From Candidatus Eiseniibacteriota bacterium (GTDB lineage Bacteria; Eisenbacteria; RBG-16-71-46), in the NCBI GenBank assembly GCA_005893365.1, contig VBPB01000185.1, positions 1-14,887 of the forward strand: a stretch of 14,887 nucleotides of DNA. The letters are read 5' to 3'. Of the stretch, positions 6,131 through 14,173 are shown piece by piece; position 1 is the first letter of the stretch, and each line of letters opens with the position of its first letter. Below the pieces are notes generated by a model that worked only from the letters and a program-made list of their open reading frames with translations, was not told the origin of the DNA and searched no databases. The translations under genes were made by a program, and so were the position numbers.

Positions 6131-9100
6131 ATGAACAAGGGTCGCCTGTGGTGTGCCGGAGTCGTCCTCGTGTTGGGCGTGTTCTGCGCGATCCCCCTGG
6201 CGGCGCAAGGGACCGGGGGCTACCCCGCGCGGCCCGGCGAAGTGATCATCAAGTTCAAGCACGGGGTGGCGGCGCACGACCGCGACGCGATCCTCGCCGA
6301 TCTCGGGACCACCCAGGACACACCGCTTCCCAGGGGGGCGGGCGAGCACGTGCGGATGACGAAGTTCACCGTGGATCAGGCGATCGCCCGCTACCGTTCC
6401 CATCCCAAGGTCCAGTTCATCGAGCCGAACTACCTCTACCGGACCGTGACGGCTCCCAACGATCCGGGGTTCCCCAGGCTGTGGGGGCTCGAGAACACCG
6501 GCCAGACCGGCGGGCTTCCCGGCGCCGACATCGATGCCCCGCTGGCGTGGAGCGTCTTCACCGGCTCCGACGTCCTGGTGGCCATCACCGACACCGGCAT
6601 CGACTGGACCCATCCGGATCTGGCGGCCAACGTGTTCGTGAATCCTGGCGAGGTGCCGGGCAACGGCATCGACGACGACCGGAACGGCTACATCGACGAC
6701 GTGCGAGGCTGGGACTTCGTCCACAACGACAACGATCCCATGGACGACCACTACCACGGCACGCACGTGTCCGGGACCGTAGGGGCGATCGGCAACAACG
6801 GGATCGGCGTGGCGGGCGTCAACTGGCACGTCCGGCTGCTCGCGCTCAAGTTCCTGGACGCGGGCGGCAGCGGGACCACGGCCGACGCGGTCAGCGCCGT
6901 CACCTACGCCGTGCGGATGGGCGCCAAGGTCATCAGCGCGAGCTGGGGCGGCGGGGGTCCGTCGGAGGCCCTGCGGCTGGCGATCGCGTCGGCCGACAGC
7001 GCCGGCGTCCTGTTCGTGGCGGCCGCCGGCAACGCCGGACAGGACAACGATCGCTTCCCCAACTATCCGTCGAATTACGACCTTCCCAACATCGTCGCCG
7101 TGGCGGCGACGGACCACTTCGATCGCCTCGCGTCCTGGTCGAACCACGGCGCGACCACGGTGGACCTCGCCGCCCCCGGCGTGGACATCTACAGCACCAT
7201 GCCGGGCGGCTATGGCTACCTGAGCGGGACCTCCATGGCCACGCCGCACGTGACCGGGGCGCTCGCCCTGATCATCGGCCGCTTCCCGGGCATCTCCGGC
7301 GCGGACGCGAAGGCCCTGTTGCTCGGTGGCGTGGACGTCCTGCCGTCGCTGGCCGGCCAGGTCGCGACCGGTGGGCGGCTCAACGCCTGGACGCCGATCC
7401 GCGAGCCGGACACGACGCCTCCCGGCACGATCGCGGACCTCCGGGCGGTGGAGCCGAACGGGACCCGGGTGACCCTGCGCTGGACCGCGACCGGCGACGA
7501 CGGTGCCGCCGGCACCGCCAGCCGCTACGAGGTGCGCTACTCGACCGCTCCCATCGACGACGGCAATTTCGGATCGGCTCAGCGCGCGGCCCGGCCGCCG
7601 GGCCCGGCGGCCGCGGGGGGAGCGGAGGAGATGCGGGTGACGGGCCTCGCCTTCCTCACCCACTACTATTTCGCCGTCAAGGCGTTCGACGAGTTCGGGA
7701 ACCCCTCCCCGCTGTCGAACAGCGCCGCGGCCACGACGCTCGGGCCACCGGACATCGCCGTGACCCCCGGCGCGCTCCATGCGGACCTGCTGACCGGCCA
7801 GACCACCACCCAGGTCCTGACCGTGACCAATACCGGCCAGGCGGAGCTCAACCTCGAGGTCGCGATCGAGGCCTTGGGCGCCCAGGCGACCCGGGCGCGC
7901 CCGCGGACGGTGCGTAGCTTCGCGATCCCCGTGGCACGCGCGGCCGCTCCCGACGCGGATGCGCAAGCCTATCCGGCGAGCACGACCCCCTACGCGGACG
8001 GTCGGAACGCCACCCGGGCCCCGTTCCGGCCCGACGGGTTCCGCCCGACCAACATCCAATCCGGCAGCCTGCGGGTCCTGCTGCTTCACTCGGGCGATGT
8101 CTCCGAGATCCGGGGCCTGCTGGCCACGTACCCCGACATCGCCCAAGTGGACGAATACGACGCCCGGGGCGGCACGCCGACGCTGGCGCAGCTCCTGACC
8201 TACGACACGGTGATCGTCGGCGCGAGCTGGCCCTTCTCCGATCCAGCCGGCCTGGGCAACGTGCTCGCGGACTACGTGGACAGCGGCGGCGGGGTGGTCC
8301 TCACGCTGGCGTCGTTCATTAACGGATGGGCTCTGGGAGGCCGGTTCCTGACCGGCGGGTACTCGCCCTTCCCGCTCGGCTCCGGCCCCGTCGCCTCGTC
8401 CAGCCTCGGGAGCTTCGACGCCAGTCATCCCATCATGGCCGGCGTGACGGCGGCGACCGGGGATCTGCTGGGCGACGTGACGCTCGCCAGCGGCAGCGAG
8501 CTGGTGGCGAGCTGGGCCAGCGGCGAGCCGATGGTGGCGACGCGGGGGCCGCGGGTCGCGGCCGTCAACATCTTCGTGTCGGCGACCGGGTACTGGACCG
8601 GCGACATCCCGCTGGTCCTCCACAACGCCGCGTTCTGGGCCGCCGGCGCCGGCTCGTGGCTGTCCGCGGCCCCGGACACCGCCGTCGTGCCGGCCGGCGG
8701 GCAGGTGGGGATCGTCGTGACCTTCGATGCCACCGGTCTCGATGGCGGCGACTACGACAACCAGCTGATCATCTCCAGCGATGACCCGGACGAGGCCACG
8801 GTCGCGGTCCCCGCGCGGCTGCACGTCACCGGGGAGTCGGCGGTCGGCTACCAGACCGACGGGGCGCGCACGGTCCATCGGCTGCCGGTGACGGTGCCGG
8901 CGGCACCGGGCGGGGCGGGCTCGGTCGAGCTGATCGCCGAGGGCGACTACGGGGATCCCCCCGAGACCGCGACCGCGATCGCCGAGGGCCAGACGCTGGG
9001 ATCGGTCGGCCACGTCGGCTCGGACTGCGCGGCGGCGACCGGCAGCTTCCCGGTCGGGGCCACCCCGCTGGCCGCCCTGATGGCGGACGGTGTGGTCGAG

Positions 9101-12100
9101 ATCGAGGTGCAGAATTCGGCGGAGGTGAATGTCTTCTGTCCGACCAACCGTCACACGGTGCGGCTCAAGTACGGCCGGCCGGGAGACCGCCTGGATTTCG
9201 GCTCCCTGTTCGTCGGAGCCCGCGCGGAGCTGGGGCTCATCGTGCGGAACGTCGGCAGCGCGCCGCTGGAGATGACGTCGATCACCAGCGACCGGGCCGA
9301 GTTCACGCCGGGGGCTGCGACCCTGACCCTGGCGCCGCGGACCTCACAGGGGCTGACGGTGGCGTTCCGGCCCGGAGGGGCGGGAACGTTCGAGGGAACG
9401 TTGCGGCTGGCCAGCAACGACCCGGATCAGCCCGCGCTCGCGGTGCGGCTGACGGGCACCGCCCTGCTGCCGCCCGACATCGCCGCCACCCCGGCGGCGC
9501 TCGCGGCGTCGCTGCTGACCGGGGAGATCTCGAGGCAGACGCTGACCATCGCCAACACCGGGGCCAGCGACCTGACATGGCAAATCACGCTGCGCGGCGT
9601 CGCACCCGGGCCGACGACGGCGACCGGGCCGGCTCCGGCTCCGGCTCCGGCGGACGGCCGAGGCTGGCGGGAGCCCCGGCCGCAGGACTATCAGGACGTG
9701 AGCGCCAGCCAGGCGCCGCCCGGCTACGTCGTGTCCGCGATCAAGGCATCGTCCACCCCGGGGGCGACGGCGCTCCTGATCGAAGACGTCATGCCCTGGG
9801 GAACGACGGCCAACGAGGCGGTGCTGAACGCCAACCGGATCGCGTTCGACGAGATCCCGTCTCGGCTATTGGCGTCGACCGATCTCACCCGATACCGGCT
9901 GGTGATCGTGGCCAGCGACCAGCCGACCTCGTGCTACGACAATCTCGTGGCCCGGGCCGCGCAGCTCGAGGGCTTCGTGACCCGCGGCGGGGTGCTCGAG
10001 TTCCACGCCGCCCCGGGCTGGGCCGGCGGCGACCCCACGCGCGTCACCCTTCCGGGAGGCGTGCATGGCCAGCCGTACTACTCGTTCACCAACCGCGTGC
10101 TCGATCCTGCGCACGCGCTGATGCAAGGCGTGCCGAATCCCTTCCGTGGCAACTACGCCAGCCACGCGCACTTCTCGGGGATCCCGGCCGGCGCCTCCGA
10201 GATCGCGGCCGATGAATCGAACACCACCGACCTGATCGTCTATCGGTTCGGGAGCGGGATGGTCGTGACCGGCGGCCAGACGTTCGAATACGGATACATG
10301 GCGGGCGAAGGCCCGGGCCTCATCCTGCGCAACATGATCCCCTACGCGCACGCCCTCGCCCCGGCCTGGCTGTCGGTGAGTGAGACGGCGGGTCACATCC
10401 CGGCGGGAGGCCACGCGGACATCGGCGTGGTCTTCGACGCGACCGGCCAGTTCGGAGGCGACTACCGCCTCGACATCGTGATCGCCAGCAACGACCCGGA
10501 CGAGTCCGAAGTGACGGTGCCGGCCAGCCTGCACGTGACCGGAGCGCCCGACGTCGCGCTGTCGCGGAGCGCGCTCGATTACGGGACGCTGTTCGTGGGG
10601 CTGGCGCTGGCGGAGACGCTGGTGGTGAGCAACGCCGGCACCGACCGGCTGACGGTCAGCGGCATCAGCGCGTCGCGCGCGGAGTACACGACCGATGCGG
10701 CGGGGGGATTCAGTCTGGCGCCGCGGGAGTCGCGGGCGGTGGTGGTGACGTTCCGGCCGGTGGCGGCGGGCCCGGCGCCGGGCACGCTGACGGTGCACAG
10801 CGACGACCCGGACGAAGCCGAGGCGCCGGTGGCGCTGACCGGGACCGGGCTGCCGCCGCCGGACATCGCGGTCAGTCCGGCGTCGCTCGACAGGGCGCTG
10901 GTCACCGGAGGGCAAACGACCCAGGCGCTGACGATCCACAACACGGGCGGAAGCGACCTGATCTTCAATGCGACGATCGCGACCCCGATCGTCGCCGTCC
11001 GGCAGCGGGCGGCGGTCATGCTCGCCAAGGGGCAGGCGGATACGCGGCGCGGCGATCCGGTGGCCACCAACCATGGCGGACCGGACGCCTTCGGCTACCG
11101 CTGGACCGACAGCGACGAGGCGGGCGGACCGACCTTCGACTGGGTGGAGATCTCCGGCGTCGGGACCGAGGTGCCGTTCAGCGGCGACGACTGGAACTAC
11201 GGGCCGGTGCCGATCGGCTTCTCCTTCCCGTACTACGGCCATGGCTTCACCGACCTGCGGGTGTGCTCCAACGGCTGGATCAGCTTCACGTCGTTCTCGG
11301 CTCAGTACGCCCACCAGCCGCTGCCGAGCCTGGGGGCGCCGGAGAACATGCTGTCGGCGTTCTGGGCGGACCTCTACACCACGCCGGGCAGCGTGTTCTA
11401 TCACCATGACGGCACCCGGCTGATCGTGGAGTACCGGGGCGTGACCTATCTCGGCGGATCGTCGCCCTTCTCGTTCGAGATCCTGCTCTATCCCGGCGGG
11501 CGGATCGTCTACCAGTACCTGAACATGGGCGGGACCCAGACGTTCGCGACCGTGGGATTCCAGAACGCGAGCCAGGATGATGGGCAGACCATCGCCTTCA
11601 ATGCCCCCTACGTCCATGACCAGCTGGCGATCGAGATCGCATCGGTGCCGCCGTGGCTGTCGCTCTCGTCATCGGGCGGGACCGTCCCGGCGGGTGGCAC
11701 GCTGGAGCTCGAAGCGCGTTTCGATGCCCGCGAGATGGAGGGCGGCGACTATCACAGCAACGTGGTGATCGCCAGCAACGATCCGGATGAATCCGAGGTG
11801 ACGGTGCCGGCGCACCTGCACGTGACCGGTGCGCCCGATGTCGTGCTGTCGCGGGATGCCCTCGATTTCGGGACGCTGTTCGTGGGACGCGCGCGGGCCG
11901 AGACGCTGGTGGTGAGTAACGTCGGCACGGACCGATTGACGGTCAGCAGCGTCACCGCGTCGCCGGCTGACTACGAGACGGACGCGGCCGGGGGCTTCAG
12001 CCTGGCGCCGCGGGAGTCGCGGACGGTGAGGGTGACGTTCCGGCCGCAGACCGCCGGGCCGAAACCCGGCACGCTGACCGTGCACAGCGACGACCCGGAC

Positions 12101-14173
12101 GAAGCGTCGGTGCCGGTGGGGTTGTCGGGCACCGGCGTGCCGCCGCCCGACATCGCGGTCAGCCCGCCGGCCATCGAAGCCTCCCTCTTCACCGGCGGGA
12201 CCGCGTCCCGGACGGTGACGGTGCAGAACACGGGCGGCAGCGACCTCACGTTCACGCTGGCGGCGACCGCACCGTCCCCCGAGCCCGCCGCGCCGGGACC
12301 GGCTGCGACCACCGGACCCGATGTGGTGCGCTCCACCGGCGATCCGGTCTTGGGCGTCACGCCGGCCGTCGACCCGTATCCCGGGCCGCTGGTCCTGGCG
12401 CTGCCGCAGGTGAACGCGGTCGTGGGATCGGTGCTGGTGATCGGCGATGGGGGCACCCAGGATGATGTGGCCGCCGTCTTGAGCAGCGCCGGGATGCAGG
12501 TCACGCAGGTCGTGGACGACGCGACCTGGAACGGCGCCAATCCTTCCCCGGACGCGTTCGGCGCGGTGGTCCTGCTGGACGGTGTCGACTTCGGCGACGA
12601 CATGCCGCCGGGGGGGCAGCACGCGCTCATGGACTTCGTGAGCCGGGGCGGTGGATTGATCCTCACCGAGTGGATCGCCTGGGAGGTCGAGAGCGGGCGG
12701 TACGCCCAGATGCGGCCGCTCATCCCGATGACCCGGACCACTGGCGAGGTCGGGACCTTCACCTTCGACGTGGCCGCGCTTCATCCGGTCACCCAGGGCG
12801 TGAGCGCCTCGTTCTCGGTGGCCTCGGCCATGAGTCCCGGGTTCGCCAACACCGGCACGGCCGTGGTGCGGCGCAGCGGCGATGGGTCGGCCGCCGTCGT
12901 GGTCGCGGAGGTGGGACGGGGACGGATTGTCCACTTCGCGGCGGCCGGCAACTACGGCGGCTACCGTCCCTTCGCGGTTCCGGACATGCAGCGCCTGCTG
13001 GTGAACGCGGCGGATTGGGTCAGCCGCGTGACCTGGCTGAGCGTCACGCCGGACTCGGGAGTCGTTCCCGCGGGGGCCAGCCTGGGTCTCGAGGCCCGAT
13101 TCGACGCCGGCGGGCTCCCCACCGGGGACTACCGGAGCACCTTCGTCATCTCCAGCAACGACCCCGATGAGTCGCCGGTGATCGTCGGGGCGGAACTGCA
13201 CGTGACCGGCGCGCCGGACCTCGCGCTCTCGCGGACCGCGATCGACTACGGCGCGCTGTTCGTCGGGCTCGCGCGGCCCGAGACGCTCGTGATCAGCAAC
13301 CCCGGCGTGCTGCCGCTGATGGTGAGCGGCATCACCTCGTCGCGCCCGGACTACACCACCGATGGGGCGGCGGGATTCACCCTCGCGGCGGGAGCCTCGC
13401 GGCCGGTGCTCGTGACCTTCCAGCCGCTGGCGGCCGGGAGCGCCCCGGCGACGCTGACCGTCCACAGCGACGATCCTGACGAGGCCGAATCGACAGTGGC
13501 CCTGACCGGGACCGGGGTGCCGCCGCCCGACATCGCGCTGGCTCCGACCGCGATCCTGGAGGATCTGCTGGTGGGGGGCGTGTCGGTCCGCCCGCTGCGG
13601 GTCGCCAACGATGGGGATTCCCCGCTGACGGTCCGGCTCGCCATGCGGCAGACGGCCCTGTCGGCGGGCACCACGGTCGCCGCCGCCAAGGCGGAAGGCG
13701 AGCTTCGTCGAGCGGTACCGCACCTGCGCGGCGAGCGCGATCCCGGGCGGATCGCCGCGGCCAGACGGCGCGGCATCCCGCACGGCCGCCAGGGTGAGCG
13801 CGTTGCCGCCCGGGGCGTTCGTGCTGTTCCAGGACGACATGGAGGGCGGGACCGGGGGCTGGTCGCACTACGCGACCCACGCCAACGGCATCGACCAATG
13901 GGGCCGAACCTCGCTCCGCTCGAGCAGCGGGTCGTGGAGCTGGAACGTCTCGCAGCACAGCTCCTACGGGAGCGACGCGCTCCAGAGCCCGTCGATCGAC
14001 CTGACGGGGGTCGCCGACGCGACGCTCACCTTCCTGCACTGGTACGACTTCGACGACTGCAGCGGGACCCCCGGGTTCGAGCCCGACGGCGGAATCGTCG
14101 AGGTTTCGACCGATGGCCGGGCGAACTGGCAGCAGATCGCGCCGACCGGCGGGTATCCCTACACGCTGGATGA
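6131..14173 (+). CDS. Giant secreted subtilisin-like (S8) serine protease with split Ig-like/ASH repeats; true frame lost near 13,694
   Basis: The open frame has 2680 codons, but only the first ~2521 look real; the rest, to the TGA ending at 14173, is out of frame. Order: signal peptide 1-26 (MNKGRLWCAGVVLVLGVFCA and onward to the ALAAQ-type end); I9/fervidolysin-like propeptide ~33-110; S8 domain ~115-420 with Asp154 (DTGIDWTHPDL), a Ca-loop-like GNGIDDDRNGYIDD, His209 (HGTHVSG), Asn301 (AAGNAG) and Ser368 (GTSMATPH); fibronectin III 425-539. Then Ig-like scaffolds split by inserts: first halves start at 541, 1116, 1578, 2007 and 2467; second halves are 842-901, 1412-1471, 1841-1900 and 2301-2360. 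Inserts: ThuA/GATase1-like 647-840, 1211-1411 and 2098-2299; nidogen-like beta-sandwich 1650-1838. Complete ASH-type domains: 1019-1111, 1474-1573, 1903-2002, 2363-2462. A small Cys-paired lectin-like domain lies at 902-1018. All triad residues are present, so the protease should be active outside the cell. The repeats probably bind ligands or hold the protein at the surface. Confidence 0.93.
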   Translation: MNKGRLWCAGVVLVLGVFCAIPLAAQGTGGYPARPGEVIIKFKHGVAAHDRDAILADLGTTQDTPLPRGAGEHVRMTKFTVDQAIARYRSHPKVQFIEPNYLYRTVTAPNDPGFPRLWGLENTGQTGGLPGADIDAPLAWSVFTGSDVLVAITDTGIDWTHPDLAANVFVNPGEVPGNGIDDDRNGYIDDVRGWDFVHNDNDPMDDHYHGTHVSGTVGAIGNNGIGVAGVNWHVRLLALKFLDAGGSGTTADAVSAVTYAVRMGAKVISASWGGGGPSEALRLAIASADSAGVLFVAAAGNAGQDNDRFPNYPSNYDLPNIVAVAATDHFDRLASWSNHGATTVDLAAPGVDIYSTMPGGYGYLSGTSMATPHVTGALALIIGRFPGISGADAKALLLGGVDVLPSLAGQVATGGRLNAWTPIREPDTTPPGTIADLRAVEPNGTRVTLRWTATGDDGAAGTASRYEVRYSTAPIDDGNFGSAQRAARPPGPAAAGGAEEMRVTGLAFLTHYYFAVKAFDEFGNPSPLSNSAAATTLGPPDIAVTPGALHADLLTGQTTTQVLTVTNTGQAELNLEVAIEALGAQATRARPRTVRSFAIPVARAAAPDADAQAYPASTTPYADGRNATRAPFRPDGFRPTNIQSGSLRVLLLHSGDVSEIRGLLATYPDIAQVDEYDARGGTPTLAQLLTYDTVIVGASWPFSDPAGLGNVLADYVDSGGGVVLTLASFINGWALGGRFLTGGYSPFPLGSGPVASSSLGSFDASHPIMAGVTAATGDLLGDVTLASGSELVASWASGEPMVATRGPRVAAVNIFVSATGYWTGDIPLVLHNAAFWAAGAGSWLSAAPDTAVVPAGGQVGIVVTFDATGLDGGDYDNQLIISSDDPDEATVAVPARLHVTGESAVGYQTDGARTVHRLPVTVPAAPGGAGSVELIAEGDYGDPPETATAIAEGQTLGSVGHVGSDCAAATGSFPVGATPLAALMADGVVEIEVQNSAEVNVFCPTNRHTVRLKYGRPGDRLDFGSLFVGARAELGLIVRNVGSAPLEMTSITSDRAEFTPGAATLTLAPRTSQGLTVAFRPGGAGTFEGTLRLASNDPDQPALAVRLTGTALLPPDIAATPAALAASLLTGEISRQTLTIANTGASDLTWQITLRGVAPGPTTATGPAPAPAPADGRGWREPRPQDYQDVSASQAPPGYVVSAIKASSTPGATALLIEDVMPWGTTANEAVLNANRIAFDEIPSRLLASTDLTRYRLVIVASDQPTSCYDNLVARAAQLEGFVTRGGVLEFHAAPGWAGGDPTRVTLPGGVHGQPYYSFTNRVLDPAHALMQGVPNPFRGNYASHAHFSGIPAGASEIAADESNTTDLIVYRFGSGMVVTGGQTFEYGYMAGEGPGLILRNMIPYAHALAPAWLSVSETAGHIPAGGHADIGVVFDATGQFGGDYRLDIVIASNDPDESEVTVPASLHVTGAPDVALSRSALDYGTLFVGLALAETLVVSNAGTDRLTVSGISASRAEYTTDAAGGFSLAPRESRAVVVTFRPVAAGPAPGTLTVHSDDPDEAEAPVALTGTGLPPPDIAVSPASLDRALVTGGQTTQALTIHNTGGSDLIFNATIATPIVAVRQRAAVMLAKGQADTRRGDPVATNHGGPDAFGYRWTDSDEAGGPTFDWVEISGVGTEVPFSGDDWNYGPVPIGFSFPYYGHGFTDLRVCSNGWISFTSFSAQYAHQPLPSLGAPENMLSAFWADLYTTPGSVFYHHDGTRLIVEYRGVTYLGGSSPFSFEILLYPGGRIVYQYLNMGGTQTFATVGFQNASQDDGQTIAFNAPYVHDQLAIEIASVPPWLSLSSSGGTVPAGGTLELEARFDAREMEGGDYHSNVVIASNDPDESEVTVPAHLHVTGAPDVVLSRDALDFGTLFVGRARAETLVVSNVGTDRLTVSSVTASPADYETDAAGGFSLAPRESRTVRVTFRPQTAGPKPGTLTVHSDDPDEASVPVGLSGTGVPPPDIAVSPPAIEASLFTGGTASRTVTVQNTGGSDLTFTLAATAPSPEPAAPGPAATTGPDVVRSTGDPVLGVTPAVDPYPGPLVLALPQVNAVVGSVLVIGDGGTQDDVAAVLSSAGMQVTQVVDDATWNGANPSPDAFGAVVLLDGVDFGDDMPPGGQHALMDFVSRGGGLILTEWIAWEVESGRYAQMRPLIPMTRTTGEVGTFTFDVAALHPVTQGVSASFSVASAMSPGFANTGTAVVRRSGDGSAAVVVAEVGRGRIVHFAAAGNYGGYRPFAVPDMQRLLVNAADWVSRVTWLSVTPDSGVVPAGASLGLEARFDAGGLPTGDYRSTFVISSNDPDESPVIVGAELHVTGAPDLALSRTAIDYGALFVGLARPETLVISNPGVLPLMVSGITSSRPDYTTDGAAGFTLAAGASRPVLVTFQPLAAGSAPATLTVHSDDPDEAESTVALTGTGVPPPDIALAPTAILEDLLVGGVSVRPLRVANDGDSPLTVRLAMRQTALSAGTTVAAAKAEGELRRAVPHLRGERDPGRIAAARRRGIPHGRQGERVAARGVRAVPGRHGGRDRGLVALRDPRQRHRPMGPNLAPLEQRVVELERLAAQLLRERRAPEPVDRPDGGRRRDAHLPALVRLRRLQRDPRVRARRRNRRGFDRWPGELAADRADRRVSLHAG
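8654..9610 (+). repeat. Super-repeat copy 1 (divergent): second half-Ig, extra domain, ASH domain, first half-Ig
   Basis: The second half-Ig (SWLSAAPDTAVVPAGG to LHVTG) is 8654-8833, exactly 60 codons. Unlike later copies it is followed by an extra domain at 8834-9184 with two cysteines (GSDC and NVFC) and an ADGVVEIEVQNS core, then a shorter 93-codon ASH domain at 9185-9463 (LDFGSLFVGA to LTGTA) and a new first half-Ig from 9476. Its sequence differs more from copies 2-4 than they do from each other, so it is probably the oldest or least homogenised unit. Confidence 0.7.
9629..9651 (+). repeat. Hexamer microsatellite CCGGCT, about 3.8 copies, in frame
   Basis: Tandem CCGGCT encodes a Pro-Ala run (PAPAPA) in the linker before the second GATase-like insert. 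Because the unit is 6 nt, changes in copy number keep the frame and only change linker length. Confidence 0.7.
10364..10978 (+). repeat. Super-repeat copy 2: second half-Ig, ASH domain, first half-Ig
   Basis: Second half-Ig 10364-10543 (AWLSVSETAGHIPAGG to LHVTG, 60 codons), a two-codon Ala-Pro joint, ASH domain 10550-10849 (100 codons; LDYGTLFVGL, FSLAPRES, HSDDPDEAE, LTGTG), a four-codon Leu-Pro-Pro-Pro joint, then first half-Ig 10862-10978 (DIAVSPASL to GGSDLIFNATI). DNA similarity to copy 3 is very high, with matching runs of 20 or more bases in the FSLAPRES and HSDDPDE segments. Confidence 0.85.
11651..12280 (+). repeat. Super-repeat copy 3: second half-Ig, ASH domain, first half-Ig
   Basis: Same plan and lengths as copy 2: second half-Ig 11651-11830 (60 codons), ASH domain 11837-12136 (100 codons), first half-Ig 12149-12280 (DIAVSPPAIEASL to TFTLAATAPSP). 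Joints are again two and four codons. It starts 1287 bp after copy 2. Confidence 0.85.
13031..13651 (+). repeat. Super-repeat copy 4: second half-Ig, ASH domain, first half-Ig
   Basis: Second half-Ig 13031-13210 (60 codons, TWLSVTPDSGVVPAGA to LHVTG), ASH domain 13217-13516 (100 codons), first half-Ig 13529-13651. It starts 1380 bp after copy 3 and is less alike at the DNA level than copies 2 and 3 are to each other. The coding frame is lost about 40 nt after this unit. Confidence 0.82.
13688..13704 (+). other. Frameshift site (+1) in the giant S8 protease gene
   Basis: Up to the AAG-GCG codons at 13688-13693, G/C-ending codons and family pattern follow the gene's frame. From AAG-GCG at 13695-13700 they follow the next frame. 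The two AAGGCG copies are separated by a single G (13694). Dropping that G, or one 7-nt unit (an imperfect AAGGCGG/AAGGCGA tandem), rejoins the frames. The site could be a real slippage mutation or a sequence error. Confidence 0.8.

Noticed and set aside
6086..9154. A 1022-codon open frame on the minus strand opposite the S8 protease
   Set aside because: It mirrors the strongly biased plus-strand codons. The translation is Arg/Gly/His/Pro-rich with no recognisable domain, while the plus strand has clear catalytic motifs.
10364..13651. Regularly spaced similar blocks that might suggest a CRISPR or mobile-element array
   Set aside because: The blocks are 600 bp long and fully coding in one frame, with domain boundaries at their ends. 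There are no short repeats with unique spacers, no transposase and no terminal inverted repeats.
13688..13704. Programmed +1 or -2 ribosomal frameshifting
   Set aside because: No slippery heptamer, rare stalling codon or stop codon sits at the shift point, so mutation or sequence error is simpler.
11669..13840. A 723-codon minus-strand open frame, with similar ones at 9866-11617 and 13377-14849
   Set aside because: Same composition effect. Their internal similarity only reflects the plus-strand Ig repeats read backwards.
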